A DNA stretch of 64,000 nt, from positions 434,001-498,000 of the forward strand of contig NZ_CP081942.1 of the NCBI RefSeq assembly GCF_020386635.1, read 5' to 3'. Under the pieces are notes generated by a model. That model made no database searches. It had not been told where the DNA came from and saw only the letters and a list, made by a program, of their open reading frames with translations. Numbering within the stretch: the stretch's first letter is position 1; every line of letters starts with the position of its first letter. Below, piece by piece: positions 1 to 7,536 of the stretch. This stretch comes from Pseudomonas sp. MM211 (GTDB taxonomy: Bacteria > Pseudomonadota > Gammaproteobacteria > Pseudomonadales > Pseudomonadaceae). Made by a program: the position numbers and the translations under genes.

Positions 1-767
1 CTCAGTACGTAGGTGCCCTGCCCCTGGCGTTCGCGCCACAGGTACCAGGCGAATGCCCCGGCCATGCCGAGCAACAGGAGCAGCCCTGTAAAGAACAGGG
101 TGCGTGCCCGCGACACGCTTTCATCGAGCATCCAGATACCCAGGAAGGAGCTCAGCGGCGGCCGGGCATCGTCACGCAGATTGCGCATCGCCGCCTTGAT
201 CGCGGTGACCGAGACGCCGTCGTAGTTCAGCCCGGAAATGCTGTTGGCGACCAGGGTCTTGATCTGCGGAATCAACTGGTCGACATCGGTATCCGGCTCA
301 TAGCGGATCAGCACCGATGCCGACGAAGGCGAAATCACCCGTTTGAGCAGGTCGTTGTCCGGCAATACCACGTGCACCCGTGCCGACAGCACGCCATCGA
401 TCTGCGACACGGTGTGCGACAACTCCTCGCTGAGGGCATAAACCATCTGCGCCCGCTCCTGCACCGGCGAGGACACCAGCCCGTTGTTCTTGAACACCTC
501 GCCCATGTTGGAAAACTGCTGTTGCGGCAGGCCGGCTTCGTCGAGCAGCGCCACGGCGTCGGAAAGCCGCTCCTGGGGCACGCTGACGGTGATGCGGCCA
601 TCCTCCTGCACCTGGCGCTGGGCGGCGATGCCCTCACGCAGCAATGCAGCGACCATGCTGTTGGCTTCACGCTCGCCCAGGTTGCTGTACAGCACCATGC
701 CGTCACAGGCCTGCAGCAGCAGCGTCAGCATCAACAGCGCGACCAGCCGAAAAGGATGCCCGCGCAT
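1..767 (-). CDS. sctJ: T3SS inner-membrane ring lipoprotein SctJ (HrcJ/YscJ family), C-terminus cut by window edge
   Basis: SctJ forms the periplasm-facing inner-membrane ring of the type III secretion basal body. The reading frame from ATG at 767 runs through the left window edge without a stop, giving about 255 residues. It opens with a lipoprotein signal peptide ending in LLQAC, so Cys21 would be lipidated. The ring-building segments follow, including YSNLGEREANSMVAAL and the NNGLVSSPVQERAQMVYALSEEL region typical of the family, and a hydrophobic segment (FFTGLLLLLGMAGAFAWYLW) near residue 230–245 is the C-terminal membrane anchor. It starts 2 bases after the sctI stop, the usual sctI–sctJ order. 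Only the last few residues should be missing. Confidence 0.93.
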   Translation of the reverse strand, partial: MRGHPFRLVALLMLTLLLQACDGMVLYSNLGEREANSMVAALLREGIAAQRQVQEDGRITVSVPQERLSDAVALLDEAGLPQQQFSNMGEVFKNNGLVSSPVQERAQMVYALSEELSHTVSQIDGVLSARVHVVLPDNDLLKRVISPSSASVLIRYEPDTDVDQLIPQIKTLVANSISGLNYDGVSVTAIKAAMRNLRDDARPPLSSFLGIWMLDESVSRARTLFFTGLLLLLGMAGAFAWYLWRERQGQGTYVL

Positions 768-769
768 GG

Positions 770-1177
770 TCACTGGCCCCTTAGCAGGGTGTTGGCAGAA
801 CCGGAAATCTGCGTGGCGCCACGCACCACCATCTGGGTTTCGATGGAGTAATCGAAGACCCGGCTGAGGGAGCCGACCAGGCGATCGATCTGCTGTTCGT
901 TGACCTTACCCGGCTCGACACCAGCGCCCTTGTCCACCGGCGAGCTGCTGACGTAGGGCGTGCGCTCCACCGCGGCTGCGTCGGAGAACCCCCGCGAGCG
1001 GTCGATGAAACCGTTGAGTCGTTCCATCAGGTTCTCACCGATCTGGTTCGGACTGGCGCCCTGAGGCATACCCTTGGCCTGGCTGGCCATGTGCTCGAAC
1101 AGGTTCTGCGAGACCTGGGCGACATCCTGGCCGGCGGCCGAAGGGGCCGCCGTGGCAACTGCTGCGCTGACTGTCAT
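770..1177 (-). CDS. sctI: T3SS inner-rod protein SctI (YscI/HrpB/NolB type)
   Basis: A 135-residue protein placed directly before sctJ, where the inner-rod subunit lies in most T3SS operons. The C-terminal third (around VFDYSIETQMVVRGATQISGSANTLLRGQ, split here: VFDYSIETQMVVRG then ATQISGSANTLLRGQ) has the amphipathic helix and the TQ…S…N.LLRGQ ending seen in YscI-family rod proteins. The N-terminal half is Ala/Gln/Gly rich and probably disordered, as expected for a protein that is itself secreted. There is no signal peptide. The assignment rests on the C-terminal motif and gene order; the N-terminus is not informative. Confidence 0.8.
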   Translation of the reverse strand: MTVSAAVATAAPSAAGQDVAQVSQNLFEHMASQAKGMPQGASPNQIGENLMERLNGFIDRSRGFSDAAAVERTPYVSSSPVDKGAGVEPGKVNEQQIDRLVGSLSRVFDYSIETQMVVRGATQISGSANTLLRGQ

Positions 1178-1192
1178 GGCCGATCCCCGTGG

Positions 1193-1396
1193 TTATTCTT
1201 CGTCGTCCGCGGTGGCTTCCTTGAGGATCTCCTGGGCCCGCGGCATGACGATGAACTGGCCGCCGAGGATGATCGCCTGAGTGATCATGTCGTCGGTGAG
1301 GTCGTCCCCGGCCTGTGCGTTCTCGAGCGCCTGGTCGAACTCGGCCTCAGGGGTGTTCTCTACCGTGCTGTTGCCATCTACCGAACTGACTGCCAT
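1193..1396 (-). CDS. Small acidic T3SS-linked protein, unknown (candidate needle subunit or chaperone)
   Basis: A 67-residue, strongly acidic protein with a very good ribosome binding site (AAAGGAGAG, 5–10 bases before ATG), lying between sctC1 and sctI. Residues 30–60 (DDLTDDMITQAIILGG, then QFIVMPRAQEILKEA) are predicted helical; the ends are polar. In many T3SS operons the gene before sctI encodes the needle subunit SctF (about 60–85 residues), so this is the best positional candidate in the window. It lacks a sequence signature I would trust for SctF, and a small SsaE/HrpF-like chaperone is equally possible. No function is assigned. Confidence 0.7.
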   Translation of the reverse strand: MAVSSVDGNSTVENTPEAEFDQALENAQAGDDLTDDMITQAIILGGQFIVMPRAQEILKEATADDEE

Positions 1397-1435
1397 GGGA
1401 TCTCTCCTTTCACCTGAATATTGAAAAGCTACCTG

Positions 1436-2107
1436 CTATTCGTCCGCACCCTTGACCACCTGGATGCCGGCACTACCGCGAAACACCCGCACACCCCGCT
1501 CGCGAACCACTTCGGGCTCTGCCACCACCGGGCTCTGCAGTTGATCGATACGTTGCTGAACCAGCGCCATGTAGGGCGGCGGCCCGGAAATCAGCATGCC
1601 GTCGCCGTGAAAACTGCTGCGCAGGGACAGGTGCTTGCCTGCTACTCCCAGCTCGTCCAGGGAGGCCTGCAGCTCGTCGAGTTGGAAACCGCTGGGTTCG
1701 AACTGGCGAATCTCGATCTCTTCCTCACTGTTCACGTGCAGCATGTTGCCGTCGAAAAACCAGGTCAGGCCGCTGTTGCCACACAGCGCGTCGAGAAACT
1801 CGCCTGCGCTGGAAGCCCGCAGATTGCTCTGCGCCCGCCCCTTGACCCGGTTGGAAATCGCCATAGGCAGACCGAGGTTGCGCCCGAAGGCTTCCAGCGC
1901 ACTGCGCAGATCCTGATTGATCACCACGTAGGCATAGGGCTGTTCGTACCACTGCGGCGTCGCCTCGGCGCGTGCCAGCCCCGCACTGCCCGCCAGCAAC
2001 AGCAGGGACAGCGCCAGACCACGCCTGACGAAACCACTATCGGCGCAGGCAGGGCGATGAAACAACCGCCGGCCGGCAACAATCACAAGATTTCGCAGCC
2101 GCTTCAC
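1436..2107 (-). CDS. sctC1: T3SS split-secretin N-terminal piece (SctC1; RhcC1/NolW-like)
   Basis: A 223-residue exported protein carrying only the periplasmic N0/N1 domains of a T3SS secretin (…YVVINQDLRSALEAFGRNL, NLRASSAGEFLDALCG, LTWFFDGNMLHV, then DELGVAGKHLSLRS and MLISGPPPYMALVQQRIDQL). It stops there, with no outer-membrane secretin domain. Rhizobial T3SSs are known to split the secretin in this way (NolW/RhcC1 plus RhcC2), and the same order rhcC1–sctI–sctJ is found there. I chose the GTG at 2107, which gives a long basic n-region before the hydrophobic LALSLLLLAGSAGLARA signal peptide; upstream residues in the same frame are not plausible. The ribosome site is weak, so a start at a later GTG or TTG is possible. 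Confidence 0.82.
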   Translation of the reverse strand: MKRLRNLVIVAGRRLFHRPACADSGFVRRGLALSLLLLAGSAGLARAEATPQWYEQPYAYVVINQDLRSALEAFGRNLGLPMAISNRVKGRAQSNLRASSAGEFLDALCGNSGLTWFFDGNMLHVNSEEEIEIRQFEPSGFQLDELQASLDELGVAGKHLSLRSSFHGDGMLISGPPPYMALVQQRIDQLQSPVVAEPEVVRERGVRVFRGSAGIQVVKGADE

Positions 2108-2173
2108 ATACCCCGCCGAAGATGGCTCTATAGAATGCCCAGCACGTGCCGGATCAACCCAGGAGCAGCGCCT

Positions 2174-2983
2174 TTGCCGTCGATTTCCCCCCGCCACATC
2201 CTGCTGCTCGCCAGCTTCGCCCTGCTGGGCGCCTGCAGCAGCAACGCGCCCAGCAATGCGTCCGCGCCAGCGGGCGATGACGCCTACCAACGCCTGATGA
2301 AACTGGCCAACGATGTCGAGGCACGCGGTGACCGCGGTACCGCCGCGACTCTGTATCAGCGCGCCGCCGAACAGCCCGGCGCCGGTTTCGAGGCCTGGCA
2401 GCGACTGGGCCGCGCGCGGCTGGACAGCGGTAATACCCGCGGCGCGGAAGAGGCCTACCAGAAAGCCGTCGCGCTGGAGCCGGACAACCCTCTCGGCTTG
2501 CTCGGCCTGGGCACTGCACAGTTGCGCCTGGGTTACCCGGAACGCGCCCAGCCGCTGCTTGCCAGCGCTGCCGAACAGCTGCCCACCGACGCCCAGGCCT
2601 TCGCCCGCCTGGGCGCCGCCGAAGCGCAGCTGGGCAATATCGCCGCCATGCAACGTGCCTTCGCCACCGCGCGCAAGCTGGCTCCCGGCGATCTCGATGC
2701 GCGCAGCAACCTGGCGCTGTCCTATGCCCTCAATGGCGACAATGCCAATGCGCTGCGCGAGATCGACGGCATCGACCGCGCGCCCACCGCGCAACTGCGC
2801 CACCAGCGCAATGCACTGCTGATCCAGGTGCTGGCTGGCAAGAGCGGCAAACCGGCCAGCGTGCAACTCGACGACACCAGCGCGGCTGAGCGCCAGGTGC
2901 TGATCGCCGAAGCCCGGCGCATCGCCGCCATCACCGACCCTGCCGAACGGGCGCGTGCCCTGGGCCTGAGCGCCGGCAAATAG
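2174..2983 (+). CDS. TadD-like TPR lipoprotein embedded in the T3SS cluster
   Basis: A 269-residue lipoprotein on the strand opposite to its T3SS neighbours. The TTG at 2174 is chosen because AGGAG lies 9 bases upstream and the signal peptide then ends in LLGAC (Cys20 or so lipidated); the in-frame ATG at 2135 has no ribosome site. Four or more TPR units follow (YQRLMKLANDVEARGD, WQRLGRARLDSGNTRGAEEAYQKA as separate stretches, and so on). The region RSNLALSYALNGDNANALREI followed by RHQRNALLIQVLAG resembles the signature of TadD, the TPR lipoprotein of Tad pili. An oppositely oriented TPR gene between the two secretin pieces has been described for the second T3SS of some P. syringae. A role in secretin assembly is inferred. 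Confidence 0.8.
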   Translation: MPSISPRHILLLASFALLGACSSNAPSNASAPAGDDAYQRLMKLANDVEARGDRGTAATLYQRAAEQPGAGFEAWQRLGRARLDSGNTRGAEEAYQKAVALEPDNPLGLLGLGTAQLRLGYPERAQPLLASAAEQLPTDAQAFARLGAAEAQLGNIAAMQRAFATARKLAPGDLDARSNLALSYALNGDNANALREIDGIDRAPTAQLRHQRNALLIQVLAGKSGKPASVQLDDTSAAERQVLIAEARRIAAITDPAERARALGLSAGK

Positions 2984-3009
2984 AGGCTTCTGCCGTGTGA
3001 TGGCGAGGC

Positions 3010-3405
3010 TCATTGGCCGCCTCCGGTATCGCTCTGCGCCGCCTGCTCCTGCCGGCGGCGGCGCTTCTCATCGGTTTCGTAGCCCTCAAGATACGACTGC
3101 GCCGCCCGCCCCACCGGCGCGGCCAGCGTCGGGCCGGTCTGCCGGCCGCGCAGCAGGTCACCACGGCGCTCGACCATCTGCAGCAGATTGGCGTTGTTGG
3201 CGCAGCCGGGCGGTAGTGGCAATAGCTCACGCTCGTCGACCGGCTGGCCCTCATCGCTGACGCGACGGCAGGCATCCGGCACCAGCAAGGTCTGGCCGCT
3301 ACCGTCGACGATGGTCTGGTAGCCGTGGGAATAGCTCGGCGCCTGCAGCTCGGTCTGGCAGGCGCCCAGCAGCAGGCAGATGGACAACACGCTCAGACGC
3401 GTCAT
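3010..3405 (-). CDS. Short CpaD-like pilus-type lipoprotein in T3SS cluster
   Basis: A 131-residue lipoprotein: the signal peptide MTRLSVLSICLLLGAC gives lipidated Cys16. The ATG at 3405 has GGGAG 7 bases upstream; an earlier ATG at 3423 overlaps the sctC2 stop and has no ribosome site. The C-terminal half (LPPGCANNANLLQMVE, RRGDLLRGR, then PVGRAAQSYLEGYE) matches the conserved end of CpaD, the lipoprotein partner of the Tad-pilus secretin CpaC (known pattern GCA..NLA.MV..P.DL). It is shorter than usual CpaD (about 200+ residues), so the N-terminal part is reduced. It follows sctC2 at once, which suggests a partner or pilotin role for that secretin. Confidence 0.72.
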   Translation of the reverse strand: MTRLSVLSICLLLGACQTELQAPSYSHGYQTIVDGSGQTLLVPDACRRVSDEGQPVDERELLPLPPGCANNANLLQMVERRGDLLRGRQTGPTLAAPVGRAAQSYLEGYETDEKRRRRQEQAAQSDTGGGQ

Positions 3406-3419
3406 CGCGGTACTCCCGT

Positions 3420-4697
3420 TCATTGCACGTGGAACCCGAAAGAACTGCTGCGCGCCGGTGCATCGGCACGCGCACCGACGGTGCGGTCGAGTGGCGTGAG
3501 CATGGCCTGGGTCTGCACCGGTTCGACCAGATAGGGCGTGATCAGGATCACCAGCTCGGTTTCGTTCTGCTGGAAACGCTTGGAGCGGAACAGGTTGCCG
3601 AGGATCGGCATGTCACCGAGCAGTGGGACTTTCTCCAGATCCTGGGAATTCTCTCGCTGGAACAGGCCGGCGATGGCGAAGGTCTGCCCGCTGCCCACCT
3701 CGACACGGGTATCAGCGCGGCGCACGCGGAACGACGGCACGCGGAACCCGGACACCTCCAGGGTGCTGCCGCCCATCAGGCTGCTGACTTCCGGACGCAC
3801 CTGCAAACCGATGCGGTTATTGGGCAGCAGTGTCGGGCTGAACAGCAGCGACACGCCGTAGGATTTGTATTCGACGCCAACCAGATCGCTGTTCACCGGC
3901 ACCGGCACCGGCACTTCGCCGCCCGCCAGGAAGCTCGCCGTTTCACCGGTCATGGCGGTGATGTTGGGTTCGGCGAGAATCTCCAGCACACCATTGCTCT
4001 GCAGCGCCTCGAGCACGGTGTCGATATTGAAGTTGCCGCTGTCCAGACCGGCACTGATCAAATTGGAAGCGCCGCTCGCCGCTTCCGCAGCCAGGTTGCC
4101 GCCGGTGAGCAGGCCGAAGGAAAAGGTGCCGTTGTTGAATAACGCATTCCAACTCACGCCGTAGCGCAGCAGTTCCTCGCGGGACACTTCGGCGAAGCGC
4201 ACGCGAATGTTGACCTGCGCCGATCCCGGATAGGTCGCGGTGTTCACCGCGCCCTGCCACTCCTGCCCGGTAGGGTCGAGCATGGCATTGAGATCCAGCG
4301 CCTCGCCGACGCTGCTGACCTGGCCGCGGGCCGCCAGGCGGTTGCCCACGCCCTTCACTTCGGTGCGGCTCTGCGGATGGCTGCTGCGCAGCGCGCTGCT
4401 GATCGGCCGGCCATTACTGCCGACGTTGATCTGCAGCGAGGCGATCTCCCGCTCGTCGCTGCCCAGCGCTACCAGCGTGGTGTGCCCGGCACGCTTGCCG
4501 AACAGGTAGATGACGCCAGGTGACACCACCTGCAGGTCGGCGACGCCCGGTTCGGCGACCATCACCGCGTCCACCGGCTCGGCGAAACGCATGATGCGCC
4601 CCTCCCCCGTCGCCAGATCGATGCTGCCGCCCAGCGGCGCCTGCGCCACGGCCAGCAACGGCATGCAGCAGAGCATCAGCAACAGCCCACGCATCAT
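3420..4697 (-). CDS. sctC2: T3SS outer-membrane secretin (SctC2/RhcC2), CpaC-like
   Basis: A 425-residue secretin with a cleavable signal peptide. The N-terminal domain (about residues 22–95: IDLATGEGRIMRFAEPVDAV, MVAEPGVADLQVVSPG, VIYLFGKRAGHTTLVAL) is the domain of Tad-pilus CpaC/RcpA, not the N0/N1 pair of ordinary T3SS secretins. A further periplasmic region contains VNIRVRFAEVSREELLRYGV, and the outer-membrane secretin domain (ILAEPNITAMTGETASFLAGG to about residue 400) includes VEYKSYGVSLLFSPTLL. Rhizobial RhcC2 proteins have the same character. The start overlaps the sctV stop by 4 bases, so translation is coupled. The T3SS-type N0/N1 domains are supplied separately by sctC1. Confidence 0.92.
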   Translation of the reverse strand: MMRGLLLMLCCMPLLAVAQAPLGGSIDLATGEGRIMRFAEPVDAVMVAEPGVADLQVVSPGVIYLFGKRAGHTTLVALGSDEREIASLQINVGSNGRPISSALRSSHPQSRTEVKGVGNRLAARGQVSSVGEALDLNAMLDPTGQEWQGAVNTATYPGSAQVNIRVRFAEVSREELLRYGVSWNALFNNGTFSFGLLTGGNLAAEAASGASNLISAGLDSGNFNIDTVLEALQSNGVLEILAEPNITAMTGETASFLAGGEVPVPVPVNSDLVGVEYKSYGVSLLFSPTLLPNNRIGLQVRPEVSSLMGGSTLEVSGFRVPSFRVRRADTRVEVGSGQTFAIAGLFQRENSQDLEKVPLLGDMPILGNLFRSKRFQQNETELVILITPYLVEPVQTQAMLTPLDRTVGARADAPARSSSFGFHVQ

Positions 4698-6832
4698 GTC
4701 GCACCTGCCAGAGCAGCAGGTGCGGGTTCATTTCTTTCCGCCCGCGTGGTGGCCGGCGTGCCGATCACCTTGATCGCCTGCAGGCTGTATTCCGGAGCCA
4801 GTTCGGTAAAGGACAGCACGGCCATCTCCAGTTCGTCACGAATGCACAGGCGCAAGATCCGACGGCGTAACTCGGGGTGTACCACCAGGGTCGGTTTGAT
4901 CTGTTCGGGGAGTTGCGCGCACTGCTGACGCAGCGCCTTGAGCAGGCCGCGGGTAGCTTCCCGAGCGCGGATTTCACCGCGGCCGGTGTCTTGCTGACGC
5001 GCCGCCTCGAGCAGCTGAGCCTCAAGGGCCGAGCCCAGCACAAAAGCGGCGATCACCCGTTTTTCATCGGCGTGCTGATGGCTGATCTGACGAGCCAGCG
5101 CGCTGCGCAGGTGGTCGCTGAAACGCCCGACGTCACCTTCGCGACCACCCCACTCGACCATCGCTTCGAGCAGCGCACGGCGGTTGCGGATCGATACACC
5201 TTCGGCGACCAGCCGACGCAGCGCATCGGCGATACGCTGCAAGGGCACGGCACGCAGGGCTTCCTTGACCAGCTCGCCGTGGCTCTCCTCGAGATGGGCG
5301 AGCAACTGGCGGGTTTCCTGGATACCAAGAAAGTCCCCGGCGTAACGGCGCAGGGTGCGCGCCATCAGGTCACGGAGAATTTCGTCAGGCCGCAAATAGA
5401 CGATGCCGGCATCACTCAGATCGGCCTGGTGTTCACCGGCAATCCACAGACCTGGGCGGCTGCTCAGCGGTGATGCGCGCTCCTCGCCCTGGATGTCGAG
5501 CAGTTGCAGGTGCACCGGGTCGTCGCGCAGCAGTACCTGGGCAGGGTTCAATTCGCCCTGATCCACCGGCACGCCTTCCAGTTCGACACGGTAGCTGCCC
5601 GCCGGAGCGGCCATGTCGACCAGCACCGACGGCATCGGAAATTCGATGCCCAGCTCGTTGTGTAAATCGTGACAGAGCACCTCGAGGCGCTGCTTGAAGG
5701 GCTGCAGAGGTACAGCCTCGGCCAGCGCCGGGCCGAGGGACACGAGCACACGTGAGTCAGCCGCTGCGGACGACGCTTGCGCTTCGCTTTCGGGCTCGAC
5801 CTCGCTGGTTTCCTCGACCACCTCGGGCAGCGTCATGTCGGCTTCCAGCTCACGATTCTGACGCCGCCGCAGCATCCAGGCGCACAGGCCGAGCACCGCT
5901 GACAAACCGAGAAACACCGCAGCTGGAAAACCGGGAATAAAAGCTACCGCGAGCAGAATCAATGCCGTGATCGTCAGCGCACGCTGGCTATTGCCCATCT
6001 GGCGGATGATCTCGGTACCCAGGTCGACCTGCTCAGCCTCGTTGTTGACCCGGGTGACCACGGTACCGGCCGCGACAGCGATCAACAGCGCGGGAATTTG
6101 CGAGATCAGGCCATCACCAACAGTGAGCAGCGAGTAGGTATGGCCCGCGTCGGCGAACGACATACCGCGTGACAGCATGCCAATCAGCAATCCGCCGATC
6201 AGGTTGACAAAAAGGATGATCAGGCCGGCAATGGCATCGCCTTTGACGAACTTCATCGAGCCGTCCATGGCGCCGAACAGCTGGCTCTCGCGTTGCAGAT
6301 CGGAGCGCCGACGACGGGCCTCGTTGGCATCGATATCGCCGTTACGCAAGTCGTTGTCGATGCTCATCTGCTTGCCGGGCATGGCATCCAGGCTGAAGCG
6401 TGCGGCCACCTCGGCAACCCGTTCGGCACCCTTGGTGATCACCACGAACTGCGCCACGGTGATGATCAGGAAGATCACCAGCCCCACCACCACCTCGCCG
6501 GCAATCACGAACTTGCCGAAGGCTTCGATGATATGCCCGGCATCGGCGTGCAACAGAATCAGCCGTGTGGTGCTGATCGACAGGGCCAGACGGAACAGGG
6601 TACTGAGCAGAATCAGCGCCGGCAGTGCCGACAATTCCAATGGTTTTCTGATGTAGAAGGCCACCACCAGCACCAGAATGCTCAACGCGATGCTGATACC
6701 GATCAGGGTATCGACCAGATAGGTCGGCAGCGGGATGATCATCATCACGATGGCCATCATCATAAAGGCGATGACCACCACCTCGGTGCGCTGCGCGGCC
6801 ATGCTCGCCAGAGCACTGAGGCGCGCCATCAT
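4694..6832 (-). CDS. sctV: T3SS export gate protein SctV (FHIPEP family)
   Basis: A 712-residue export gate protein. About eight membrane helices occupy residues 20–330, and the FHIPEP-family signature ARFSLDAMPGKQMSIDNDL lies at 144–162. The large cytoplasmic domain (about residues 360–712), which forms the nonameric docking ring for chaperone–substrate complexes, is intact. Its length is close to the usual 680–710. The start overlaps the preceding sctY-like stop by 4 bases and has GGAG upstream. A charged stretch (EVVEETSEVEPESEAQ) at about residues 335–350 links membrane and cytoplasmic parts. Confidence 0.97.
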   Translation of the reverse strand: MMARLSALASMAAQRTEVVVIAFMMMAIVMMIIPLPTYLVDTLIGISIALSILVLVVAFYIRKPLELSALPALILLSTLFRLALSISTTRLILLHADAGHIIEAFGKFVIAGEVVVGLVIFLIITVAQFVVITKGAERVAEVAARFSLDAMPGKQMSIDNDLRNGDIDANEARRRRSDLQRESQLFGAMDGSMKFVKGDAIAGLIILFVNLIGGLLIGMLSRGMSFADAGHTYSLLTVGDGLISQIPALLIAVAAGTVVTRVNNEAEQVDLGTEIIRQMGNSQRALTITALILLAVAFIPGFPAAVFLGLSAVLGLCAWMLRRRQNRELEADMTLPEVVEETSEVEPESEAQASSAAADSRVLVSLGPALAEAVPLQPFKQRLEVLCHDLHNELGIEFPMPSVLVDMAAPAGSYRVELEGVPVDQGELNPAQVLLRDDPVHLQLLDIQGEERASPLSSRPGLWIAGEHQADLSDAGIVYLRPDEILRDLMARTLRRYAGDFLGIQETRQLLAHLEESHGELVKEALRAVPLQRIADALRRLVAEGVSIRNRRALLEAMVEWGGREGDVGRFSDHLRSALARQISHQHADEKRVIAAFVLGSALEAQLLEAARQQDTGRGEIRAREATRGLLKALRQQCAQLPEQIKPTLVVHPELRRRILRLCIRDELEMAVLSFTELAPEYSLQAIKVIGTPATTRAERNEPAPAALAGAT

Positions 6833-7170
6833 GCTTCACGCTCCTGGCGCAGTTGCCGGTAGCGGGCGAAACAGGTGCGGGCCTCGGCGTGCTGGCCGGT
6901 GCTCCACAGGGCACGGCTGCGCAGCAGCAGCCAGGCGGCCGATTCGCCCTGCAGCGCATGCAGGCGATCCAGGGTACGCAACGCCCGCTCGCCATCGCCG
7001 ATGGCAGTGAAGGCAGCGGCCAGGCGGGCCAGCAGCACGCGGTCGTCCGGGTTTAGTTGCACGGCCAGCAGCAACAGCACCAGCGCGCGCTGCCCCTGAC
7101 CAACCCGCAGATAGAGATCGCCCAGGCCTTGCAACAGCTTGGCGGCATCATGATCGTCGCGCGGCATCAT
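6829..7170 (-). CDS. sctY: Small TPR protein, SctY (YscY)-like T3SS chaperone
   Basis: A 113-residue cytoplasmic protein made of about three TPR helix pairs (LLQGLGDLYLRVGQGQRAL, LLLAVQLNPDDRVLLARLA, then AAFTAIGDGERALRTL). Length, fold and position directly before sctV match YscY (about 114 residues), which in the Ysc system binds YscX and SctV. Rhizobial clusters also have a small TPR gene (y4yS) beside rhcV. It overlaps both neighbours by 4 bases. The family call rests on fold and context rather than on diagnostic residues. Confidence 0.6.
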   Translation of the reverse strand: MMPRDDHDAAKLLQGLGDLYLRVGQGQRALVLLLLAVQLNPDDRVLLARLAAAFTAIGDGERALRTLDRLHALQGESAAWLLLRSRALWSTGQHAEARTCFARYRQLRQEREA

Positions 7171-7535
7171 TCCCCCGTCTCGGTTTCGACCCGCTGCCGA
7201 TCCAGAGCCTGACGGGTGTCGAGCTCTTCGCGGACGAGGGCCATGGCCAGCGTTCTGGTTTCGCCGTCGAGCGGCAGCGTCGGCAGGATACGTTCGAGAA
7301 TGTCCTCGAGAATTTCCGCGGGTCGCGAGCCAGCGAACAGCCCAGGCTCCACACCAGCAGCCAGCTCCAGCGCCTGCAGGTCATCCTGCACCGACGGCAG
7401 CGGCGGCGTGCGCGGCAGGCTAGGCTCACGAGGAGCAGGTGAAGGCTTTATCGATGTGGGTAGCAGATCGGCTCGGTTACTAACCTGCGAAGCCGAATCG
7501 ACATGGGCCAGTGGGGCGCGTGAATCGATCTTCAT
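7167..7535 (-). CDS. T3SS-linked protein, possible SctX (YscX)-like export substrate
   Basis: A 122-residue protein between sctD and the sctY-like gene. The first half is Pro/Ser-rich and probably unfolded (PTSIKPSPAPREPSLPRTPP); the second half is helical (ILEDILERILPTLPL and TLAMALVREELDTRQAL). YscX has the same length, a disordered N-terminus and a helical C-terminus that binds YscY, and it is encoded next to yscY and yscV. No diagnostic YscX residue is clear, so this is mainly a positional inference. Two bases separate it from the sctD stop. Confidence 0.5.
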   Translation of the reverse strand: MKIDSRAPLAHVDSASQVSNRADLLPTSIKPSPAPREPSLPRTPPLPSVQDDLQALELAAGVEPGLFAGSRPAEILEDILERILPTLPLDGETRTLAMALVREELDTRQALDRQRVETETGE

Positions 7536-7536
7536 G

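Noticed and set aside
1436-3013. A 525-codon minus-strand frame covering sctC1 and the TPR gene
   Set aside because: Residues upstream of 2107 read the TPR gene backwards; only the signal peptide and N0/N1 part is real.
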